A stretch of 36,783 nucleotides of DNA from Thermomicrobiales bacterium (lineage in GTDB: Bacteria > Chloroflexota > Chloroflexia > Thermomicrobiales > CADCWN01). The position numbers and the translations under genes were made by a program. Location: positions 75,487 to 112,269 of the forward strand of contig JAUJMV010000014.1 in the NCBI GenBank assembly GCA_030446685.1, in the 5' to 3' direction. This document shows positions 6,943-16,323 of the stretch, piece by piece. Below the pieces are notes generated by a model that was not told the origin of the DNA, did no database searches, and worked only from the letters and a program-made list of their open reading frames with translations. How positions within the stretch are numbered: position 1 is the stretch's first letter; each line of letters begins with the position of its first letter.

Positions 6943-7977
6943 CTACCAGGTAATATCCACCGGGCGCCCGCGCTTCGCGCTCTCGATCGCGCCGAAGACC
7001 ATGGCGAGGCTCTTGATGTTGTCGGTGCAGACGGTCTCCGGGATCGTGCCCTCGCGCACGCAGCGCACGAACTCGCGGATCAGGCCGGCATGGGCGCCGA
7101 TCTTGTCATCGTCGGCCGGGTCGTGCGGCGGCAGAGCGAGGTCGCGGTACTCCGAGCGGAAGCCGCCGGTCTTGACGACGGTCTGTGCGGCGAAGCCCTC
7201 GCCGCCGTCCCAGGTGGCACCGCCCTGCTGGCCGACGAAGCGCCAGTCGCTCTCCCAACTGGTGTTGACGCCCTCGGCGCACCAACTGCCGCGGTAGGTG
7301 TAGACGAGGCCGCCGGTCAGCTCGAAGATCGCCACCGCCGAGGCGTCGTGGTCGTACCAGGAGCCGGCGGGGTTCCACTCCTTGCAGTAGACCGCGACCG
7401 GGTCGGCCCCGGTCAGGAAGCGGGCGGTGTCGAAGGTGTGGATCGCCATGTCGAGGAGGAGCACATGCTCCATGCGGTCGCGGAAGCCGCCGAAGTGCGC
7501 GCCGAGGTAAAAGTCGCTGTTGACGGTGGTCAGCGGCCCGACCGCGCCGGAGGCGAGGAAGCGGCGCAGGCGGCGCACCTCGGCCTGGTAGCGGCGGTTC
7601 TGGATCACCGCGAAGATGCGGTCGGCCTCGGCCGCCGCCGCGACCAGCCGCCGGGCATTGTCCAGCGTGTCGGCCAGCGGCTTCTCGCCGAGCACATGGC
7701 AGCCGTGGCCGAGTGCCGTCAGCGTCACGTCGAGGTGCGCCTCCGGGACGGCGCAGTCGAAGACGACATCGGGCGCGACCCGCGCGAGGACCGCCCCCAG
7801 GTCCGTGCCGATCGCCGCGTCCCGTAGCCCGAACTCCTCGGCGCGCGTCCGCGCGGCCGGCTCATGCACATCCACCAGCCCGACCAGCTCCAGGTCCGGG
7901 ATGGCGCGGGCCGCGGCCAGCCAGGCCCGGCTCATGTTCCCGCACCCGACCAGCACCGCGCGCAGTTTCTCAGCCAT
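6943..7977 (-). CDS. Gfo/Idh/MocA-family NAD(P)-dependent oxidoreductase
   Basis: The protein has 344 aa from ATG 7977. The N-terminal Rossmann fold shows VLVGCGNMSRAWLAAA (about 7-22) and the acidic end of strand 2 (LVGLVDVHEPAA). GEKPLADT at about 119-126 is the family's conserved EKP motif, in which the Lys takes part in catalysis. The C-terminal half carries the alpha/beta substrate domain (NSDFYLGAHFGG, LLLDMAIHTFDTARFL with a likely catalytic His). Members oxidise or reduce sugars, inositols and related polyols with NAD(P). The specific substrate is unknown. It leads the minus-strand cluster with the DUF4926 and PhyH-like genes. Confidence 0.88.
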   Translation of the reverse strand: MAEKLRAVLVGCGNMSRAWLAAARAIPDLELVGLVDVHEPAARTRAEEFGLRDAAIGTDLGAVLARVAPDVVFDCAVPEAHLDVTLTALGHGCHVLGEKPLADTLDNARRLVAAAAEADRIFAVIQNRRYQAEVRRLRRFLASGAVGPLTTVNSDFYLGAHFGGFRDRMEHVLLLDMAIHTFDTARFLTGADPVAVYCKEWNPAGSWYDHDASAVAIFELTGGLVYTYRGSWCAEGVNTSWESDWRFVGQQGGATWDGGEGFAAQTVVKTGGFRSEYRDLALPPHDPADDDKIGAHAGLIREFVRCVREGTIPETVCTDNIKSLAMVFGAIESAKRGRPVDITW

Positions 7978-8110
7978 CGTCCCCCACCATCCCTTGCGCC
8001 ACGCCCCGCGTCGCGGCCCGCCCGCCGCACGCGCACTCTGCGCGCGGCGGGGCGTGCTGTCAAGTGGCGGCGCGCCCTCCGGGGTGTCGGGAGATCCTTT
8101 CGGGTTGTCG

Positions 8111-8132
8111 GGGCGGACCTGCGTGTCCGCCC
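8111..8132. repeat. small palindrome GGGCGGAC-loop-GTCCGCCC
   Basis: This is an 8-bp perfect stem with a 6-nt CTGCGT loop, in the 344-nt divergent gap 7978-8321. It has the look of the small REP-type palindromes scattered between genes in GC-rich environmental bacteria. The rest of this gap shows only a possible TATATT at 8244-8249 and no ORF with believable content. Confidence 0.5.
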
Positions 8133-8321
8133 GGCTCGCCCCGCCACCGCGCGATCCGCGGGCGGGCCGGGGTGACCCGCGTCCCGCCCGACAACCGCCG
8201 ATGCGCCGCCGCCGTTCCTGCCACCGTCCCCCGTCGTCGCGCGTATATTCCTGTGGAGGCGATGGAGGGCTGCGGCGCGCGGCCGGCCGGGGGGCGCAAT
8301 CGGGGGTAGTGGGGTCGCGAG

Positions 8322-9052
8322 ATGACGATACACGTCGACGAGGTCTTCGCGGTGCTGGACCGCGACCCCGATCTGGAGCGGATCGGCGGCGGCAACGAGA
8401 CCGAGGTCTACCGCACCGACGACAGCCGCTACACGGGGGGGGTCTGAAGTGCGACGCCGGCGACACGGTCGCGGCGGCGCTCGCCCGCGCGCGGGCGATG
8501 CGCGCCCTGATATCGCGGAGCTGATCGCCTGGCTCGGGCCGCGCCACACCATCCCCAGCCAGTACGTCATCGGGCGCGACAGCGCGGGACAGGTCCAGGT
8601 GCTGGTGATCAGCCCTATGTCCGCCACGCCGCCCGCTGCACGACGTCGACTTCAATACCCTCGCCCCCGCCGCGCGCGCCGCCTGGCGGCGCAACCGCGC
8701 TGGATCGTGCGCCGGTCGCGCGCGATGTACCGCGCGACTGGCCAGATGCCCGACCTCTACGGGCGGACCAGCGCGAGCGCGACCGAGCGGCGCCACCTCA
8801 ACGGGCCGCGCCAGCTCCCCGGCGGCTCTGGAGCTTCCTCGTCCAGCGCAGCCTGCTGCGCGCCCACAACCTGCTGCTCGAGGACGGGCCGGCGTGCCGG
8901 ATCGTGCTGGTGGACTACGACCCGGTGCGGCGCAGCCGGCTCTACCGGCGCGCCTACTTCACCGCGCGCCGGCTCCTCTTCTGGCGCGACCTGGCGCTGC
9001 TCGCCTGGATGGAGCGGGGCGGCGCGTCCCCGGCGGACGGCGGCCGTAGCCG
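8322..9052 (+). pseudogene. decayed protein-kinase-like gene with several frameshifts
   Basis: Consecutive segments in different frames read as one protein. ATG 8322 begins MTIHVDEVFAVLDRDPDLER, then IGGGNETEVYRTDD (glycine-rich nucleotide-loop-like). LKCDAGDTVAAALARARAMRAL, split over a frame change, is followed by IAWLGPRHTIPSQYVIGRD, DVDFNTLAPAARAAW, WIVRRSRAMYRATGQMPDLYG, LLRAHNLLLEDGPACRIVLVDYDP and RRAYFTARRLLFWRDLALLA. The N-loop-V-Y start and the later HNLL...IVLVDYDP block resemble the ATP-binding and catalytic parts of small kinase-like proteins, so a phosphotransferase origin is inferred. At least four frame changes and a premature TGA after codon 41 argue against a functional product. 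Confidence 0.6.
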
Positions 9053-9075
9053 CCGGGCAGGGGGTCGCCGCGTTG

Positions 9076-9234
9076 CTACTCGGGCCGCAGCGGGGCGAAC
9101 GACAGGAAGGGCTTGCCCTCCCAGAGCAGGGCGCGGACGGTGAAGGTCGTGCCGTCGGCAAACTCGACGACGAGGTCGTCGAGGCCATTGGTGACGCGCG
9201 CGATCCGCTTCTCCCGCAGCCAGGCCCAGTCCAC
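9076..9234 (-). CDS. small hypothetical protein, probably frameshifted at its 5' end
   Basis: From GTG 9234 this reads 52 aa beginning VDWAWLREKRIARV, then TNGLDDLVVEFADGTTFTVRA and ending FLSFAPLRPE. It looks like a genuine short beta-rich protein of unknown function. A better start exists in another frame: ATG 9316 (MSMNDVSR) with a strong GGGGAGGAAAGG site. Removing one base near 9290-9295 would join it to this frame and give about 79 aa. The gene therefore may extend to 9316 and be broken by an indel. It lies tail to tail with the decayed kinase-like gene. Confidence 0.5.
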   Translation of the reverse strand: MDWAWLREKRIARVTNGLDDLVVEFADGTTFTVRALLWEGKPFLSFAPLRPE

Positions 9235-9316
9235 GGCGCAGCCGCCCTGCTCGTTCAGCCCGCTCCCCTGCGCGGGCGGCGCCCCGGTGATCGCGCGACA
9301 CGTCGTTCATGCTCAT

Positions 9317-9741
9317 CGGCCTTTCCTCCCCTCCGTCCTCCGCCGCATCGCCACGTCCCAAACGTTGCCGCACCGGCGCCCGCCACCAACGCGCGGGGGG
9401 CGCCCACCCGCCATCGCCGCCCGCATGACGAGTGCCAGGAAGATCCCGGCAGGAACAATTCGCCCGGCGCGTGCGTCATAGCAGGCAGAGACGACCGGGG
9501 GCAGTCGGCCGTAACGCCCGCCGTCCGGCGTGGCGGGGGCCGCCGGCAGCGCGTGACGATGAATCCACCGGTCGTTCACCGGCGTATCGGTAGCATGTGG
9601 CGTGTCACCCCGGGCGGCTCGCGCCCGCGAGTGCCCAGCGCGCCGGAAGGGTGGCGCACCGGACCCGGGGCCGCGCCGGCGGCAGGGGGCGCGGCTGACG
9701 ACATGACAGGCGAGTACAACGCAAGGAAGGGAATACTCGGC
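9317..9741. other. intergenic region without a recognisable gene
   Basis: About 425 nt between the small minus-strand gene and the YceI lipoprotein gene. Possible ORFs here have no family-like content and are best explained by high GC. No clear -10/-35 pair or long hairpin was seen. Confidence 0.5.
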
Positions 9742-10635
9742 ATGGAGACGCGCCCACGGACCAATCCGATCGCGGCGATCGCCGTCGTCCTCTTCGCGCT
9801 GCTCCTGGCGGCCTGCGGGCGCCGACCCCACCGCCACGACGACCTCGTCCGGGCAGACCACGGCGGCGGTGGCCGGGGCGGCGCGACGACGGGCGCGGCC
9901 GGCACGACCGCCCCGGCGGCCTCGACCACCGCGACCACCCCGGCCGCGACGACCTCCGCCGCGGCGACCGGGGCGGCGGCCATCACCACCACCGTGGCGG
10001 CGGCGACCTCCGCGGCCGGCGCCACGGCCACGGGGACGCGGGCGGCCGCTTCGCCGAGCGCCGCCGGGGCGGCGCCCGCCACCGGCGCCGCGAACGCGGA
10101 ACGCTACGCCATCGTGCCGGACAAGTCGAAGGCGACCTACCGGGTCCAGGAGACGTTCGTCGGCCGGGGGGTCGCCACGGCGGTCGGTTCATCGGGCGAC
10201 ATCAAGGGCGACATCTTCATCGACAAGCAGCGGCCGTCGGCCAGCCGGATCGGCACGATCACCGTGGACATCAGCAAGCTGCAATCGGACAGCGGGCGGC
10301 GCGACCGGGCGCTCCAGGGCGACTGGCTCCAATCGAGCCAGTACCCGACCGCCACCTTCACCCCCAAGCGCCTCGAAGGGCTCCCCGACACGCCGTACAC
10401 CGAGGGGCAGGAGCTGACCTTCAAGATCGTCGGCGACCTGAAGGTGCGGACGGTGACCAAGGAGGTCACGTTCGACGCCAAGGGCAAGGTCGTCGGCGAC
10501 ACCTTCACCGGCACCGCCACGACCGGGTTCAACATGACCGATTTCGGCGTCGAAATCCCGGACATCGCCGGCTTCCTCAGCGCGGAGAACGGCGTGATCC
10601 TGGAGATCGAGATCGAGGCCAAGCGCGCCCCCTGA
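9742..10635 (+). CDS. YceI-family lipoprotein
   Basis: The protein has 297 aa from ATG 9742, preceded by GGAAGGG. A lipoprotein signal ends in LLLAAC (C25), followed by an Ala/Thr-rich linker to about residue 110. The YceI domain spans about 118-297: YRVQETFVGRGVATAVG, DISKLQSDSGRRDRALQGDWL, YPTATFTPKRL, LTFKIVGDLKVRTVTKEVTFDA, and a C-terminal GFNMTDFGVEIPDIAGFLSAE. YceI proteins form a lipocalin-like barrel that binds isoprenoid-type lipids; the role here is probably at the outer face of the membrane. Just after the lipobox, 9815-9880, the reading is atypical (Arg/His/Asp/Gly) while another frame gives the expected Ala/Thr linker, pointing to a compensating pair of single-base indels. Confidence 0.88.
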   Translation: METRPRTNPIAAIAVVLFALLLAACGRRPHRHDDLVRADHGGGGRGGATTGAAGTTAPAASTTATTPAATTSAAATGAAAITTTVAAATSAAGATATGTRAAASPSAAGAAPATGAANAERYAIVPDKSKATYRVQETFVGRGVATAVGSSGDIKGDIFIDKQRPSASRIGTITVDISKLQSDSGRRDRALQGDWLQSSQYPTATFTPKRLEGLPDTPYTEGQELTFKIVGDLKVRTVTKEVTFDAKGKVVGDTFTGTATTGFNMTDFGVEIPDIAGFLSAENGVILEIEIEAKRAP

Positions 10636-10661
10636 CGCCGGCGGACCCAACCGACCACCAA

Positions 10662-10696
10662 GGGGGGCGGGCGGCGCGTTCGCGCCGCCCCGCCCC
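10662..10696. terminator. GC-rich hairpin between yceI-type gene and gdhA1
   Basis: GGGCGGCGCG (10669-10678) pairs with CGCGCCGCCC (10681-10690), and flanking G and C runs extend the stem. It lies between two convergent genes and can serve both strands. There is no T tract. Confidence 0.6.
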
Positions 10697-10726
10697 TGCC
10701 GACCTCGGCCTTGCGCCCCCGCCCCG

Positions 10727-11997
10727 CTACGGGTAGATCCCGCGGATCGTCGTCGCGTCGGCGACGCGCCGACGGCGGTGATCAGCGCGGCGGTGCGCAT
10801 GTCCACGTCGTACTTCTCCGCGGTGGCGTGGACATCGTGGAACGCCTTGTCCATGATGTTGCGCAGGCGGGAGTTGACCTCGCGCTCGGTCCAGGAGAAC
10901 GCCTGGAGGGCCTGCACCCACTCGAAGTAGGAGACGGTCACGCCGCCCGCATTGGCGAGGATGTCGGGGATCAGGAAGACGCCGCGGCTGCGGAGGATCA
11001 GGTCGGCCTCCGGCGTCGTCGGCCCGTTGGCCGCCTCGGCGACGATGCTCGCCTTGATCTCGCCCGCGTTGCGCTCGGTGATCTGCTTCTCCAGCGCCGC
11101 CGGGATCAGGATGTCGCAGGGCAGGGTCAGCAGCTCGGCGTTGGAGACCGGCTCCGCCCCGCGGAAGCCGCCGACCGTGCCGGTCTCCTGCTTGTGCCGG
11201 AGCACCGCCTTGGGGTCGAGCCCGTTGGGGTTGTAGATGCCGGCGGTCGAGTCGTTGACCGCCACCACCGTCGCGCCGAGCTGGCCGATCAGCGTGGCCG
11301 CCACCGCCCCGGCGTTGCCGAAGCCCTGGACGACGACCTTCGCCCCCTCCAGGTCGAACCCGCGCAGCTTCGCCGCCGCGATCGTGTAGACCGTGCCGCG
11401 CCCGGTCGCCTCGGCCCGCCCCTCCGACCCGCCGATCGTCAGCGGCTTGCCGGTGACCACCCCCGGCACCGAGTAGCCCTGCTGCATCGAGTAGGTGTCC
11501 ATGATCCAGGCCATCACCTGGGGGTTGGTGTTCACGTCCGGGGCGGGGATGTCCTTGTAGGGACCGATCAGGATGCCGATCTCGGCGGTGAAGCGGCGGG
11601 TCAGATTCTCCAGCTCGCCCTGCGACAGCAGCTTCGGGTTGACGGTGACGCCGCCCTTCGCCCCGCCGAAGGGGATGCCGACGACCGCGCACTTCCAGGT
11701 CATCCACATCGCCAGCGCGCGGACCTCGTCGGGGGTCACGTCCTGGTGGAAGCGGATGCCCCCCTTCGCCGGGCCGCGCGCGATGTTGTGCTGGATGCGA
11801 TGCCCGGTGAAGACCCGGATCGAGCCGTCGTCCATCTGGACGGGGAAGTTGGCGGTGTACTCGTGCTGGCAGACGCTGAGGACGCGGCGGAGGTTATCGT
11901 CGAGCCCCATCCGCTCGGCGGCGATCTGGAATTGCTCGACCGCGATCGCGAAGAGACTCTGCTCGTGGCGCTGCTCGTCCCGGAGTTCGACTACCAT
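10727..11997 (-). CDS. gdhA: glutamate dehydrogenase 1 (Glu/Leu/Phe/Val family), frameshift near the C-terminus
   Basis: The gene starts at ATG 11997 with AGGAGG upstream. It shows the full GDH signature: PAKGGIRFHQDVT, WMTWKCAVVGIPFGGAKGG (catalytic Lys region), PAPDVNTNPQVMAWIMDTYS, TGKPLTIGGSEGR, the Rossmann loop VVVQGFGNAGAVAA, and PAALEKQIT. The enzyme interconverts glutamate and 2-oxoglutarate plus ammonia using NAD(P)H. After ITAVG at about 10770 the frame runs on into non-GDH sequence, while the expected ending RVADATTIRGIYP is in another frame ending at 10727. One extra base near 10767-10770 (GCGCC for GCGGCC) would restore a 423-aa protein. Its close paralogue lies directly upstream. 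Confidence 0.9.
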
Positions 11998-12017
11998 GTC
12001 GTCCGTTCCTCCTGCGC

Positions 12018-12103
12018 AGTCGGGGGTCGGGAGTCGGGAGTACAGACGGGCAATGCGCGAGTTGGCCCATCGCTCCTCTCTACTCCCGACTCCCGACGCC
12101 CGA

Positions 12104-12105
<2 letters not shown>
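12018..12105. repeat. inverted repeat IR1 with GTCGGGA-word arms
   Basis: Arms of 25 nt (12018-12042 and 12081-12105) match with one mismatch around a 38-nt loop. Each arm is made of three near-identical 7-nt words (GTCGGGG/GTCGGGA). The right arm overlaps the stop codon of gdhA2. It is one of five inverted repeats with similar geometry in this window. Confidence 0.75.
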
Positions 12106-13414
<1,309 letters not shown>

Positions 13415-13432
13415 TGCTCCGCTCCTTTTGTT

Positions 13433-13550
13433 GGGTCGAAGGTCTGAAGGTCGAAGGTCGAACGTCCTCCTCTTGCGCGATCGAGCCCACTACCGGGCCG
13501 TGGATAGCGGGTGGAAAAATGTTCGACGTTCAGACCTTTGACGTTCGACC
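13433..13550. repeat. inverted repeat IR2 with GTCGAAG-word arms
   Basis: The left arm (13433-13465) is four 7-8 nt words (GTCGAAG, GTCTGAAG, GTCGAAG, GTCGAAC). The right arm (13521-13550) holds the complementary words in a slightly different order, around a 55-nt loop. It lies between gatB and gdhA2, upstream of the gdhA2 ribosome site. Confidence 0.7.
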
Positions 13551-13582
13551 CGCCGACCCCCACCTTCGCCGATTGCAACGCG

Positions 13583-13622
13583 CAAAAGGGACGGCAGGGC
13601 CTCCTCTGCAAGAACCCTGCCG
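13583..13622 (-). terminator. intrinsic terminator of gatB
   Basis: Read on the minus strand, CGGCAGGG pairs with CCCTGCCG around a 15-nt loop and is followed by TCCCTTTT. It lies just after the gatB stop codon at 13629. Confidence 0.7.
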
Positions 13623-13628
13623 CCCCGC

Positions 13629-15119
<1,491 letters not shown>

Positions 15120-15207
15120 CGTCCCGCCCCCACCATCCTTCCCCGCCGCCCACGGCTGTCGCTCATCCATGCGGAATGCACAGTCGGTGCTTCCACCACT
15201 AGAGATG

Positions 15208-15216
15208 AGTATACCA
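15208..15216 (-). promoter_or_regulatory. extended -10 (TGGTATACT) for gatB
   Basis: On the minus strand TG-G-TATACT lies about 90 nt upstream of the chosen gatB start and 38 nt upstream of the alternative ATG 15170. No close -35 match at normal spacing was seen. Confidence 0.45.
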
Positions 15217-15350
15217 CCCGCCCGCGGCAGGCCACCAAATGCACAAGGGCCGGCACCCTGTACGTTTTCCGCGATAGTAGTACCATTGGGGCGACAGGGT
15301 CACGGGCCAGCCAGCAGTGAGAGGAACAGGAGCGCCGTGCTTAGCAGGAA

Positions 15351-15436
15351 CGCCCCCCCCCGCCCCCCAATCCTGGGGGGCGCTACCCGGTTCGACGTGG
15401 GAGGCGCCCCCCAGGGTTGGGGGGCGGGGGGGGGCC
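15351..15436. repeat. C-run/G-run element, copy 1
   Basis: The element begins with a C-rich run and CCCCCCAATCCTGGGGGG, passes through GCTACCCGGTTCGACGTGGG, and ends with CCCCCCAGGGTTGGGGGG and a G-rich run. It is closely similar to 16353-16450, and its right half to 1420-1450. It lies immediately upstream of the RmlD-like start codon. Confidence 0.75.
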
Positions 15437-15467
15437 GCTCGCGGTCGTCGCGCGCCGGGAGGCGGCC

Positions 15468-16323
15468 ATGCGGGTCCTGATCACTGGCGGGCGGGGGCAA
15501 CTCGGCCGGGCGCTGCGGGTCGCCCACGCGGGCCACGGCGAGAGTTACGCCCCCGGCCGCGACGAACTGGATGTCGCCGACCTGGAGCGCGCCCGCGCGG
15601 TCGTCGCCGAGTTCGCGCCGGAGCTGATCGTCCACGCCGGCGCGATCACCGATGTGGACGGCTGCGAGACGCGCGTCGAGGAGGCGTTCCGCGCCAACGC
15701 GCTCGGCACGCGCAACCTGGCGCTGCTGGCCGCCGCGCGCGACGTGCCGCTCGTCTACGTCAGCACCAACTTCGTCTTCGACGGCACGAAGCCGCCCGGC
15801 GCGGCCTACCACGAGTGGGACCGCCCCAACCCGCTCGGCGTCTACGCCGCGTCGAAGCTGGCCGGCGAGGAGGAGGTGCGCCGGCACGCGCCGCGCCACC
15901 TGATCGTCCGCACGTCCCAGGTCTACGCCGCCGAGGGGCGCAACTTCGTCCGCACGATGCTGCGCCTGGCCGGAGAGGGGCGCAACCCCATCTCCGGCGT
16001 CGCCAACCAGTGGGGCCAGCCGACCTACGCGGCCGACCTCGCGGCGGGCCTCCTCAAGCTGGCGCGCACCCACGCCTGGGGCACCTATCACCTGACCAAC
16101 GACGGCTCCTGCTCCTGGCAGGAGTGGGCGGTCGAAATCTTCCGGCTGGCCGGGCGCGCGGTGGCGGTCGAGCCGATCCCCGCCGCGGCCTTCAAGCGCG
16201 CGGCGACGATCCCGGCCAACGGCGTCCTGGCGAACTGGGCCGCCGCCGCCCTCGGGGTGACCCTGCCCGACTGGCGCGACGGCCTGCGCCGCTGCCTCGC
16301 CGAGATGGGCGAACTCAAGACTG
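15468..16323 (+). other. rmlD: module 1: dTDP-4-dehydrorhamnose reductase-like (RmlD_sub_bind)
   Basis: About 285 residues, the usual RmlD length. ITGGRGQLGRAL (5-16) is the NADP-binding glycine motif. The module also shows HAGAITDVDGCE (56-67), VYVSTNFVFDG (97-106) and the catalytic YxxxK as YAASK (126-130), followed by RTSQVYAAEGRNF. It should reduce dTDP-4-keto-6-deoxy-L-mannose or a related sugar nucleotide in the cytoplasm for cell-surface glycan synthesis. The other rml genes are absent from the window. The normal stop expected near 16323 is missing and the frame continues into the repeat. Confidence 0.85.
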
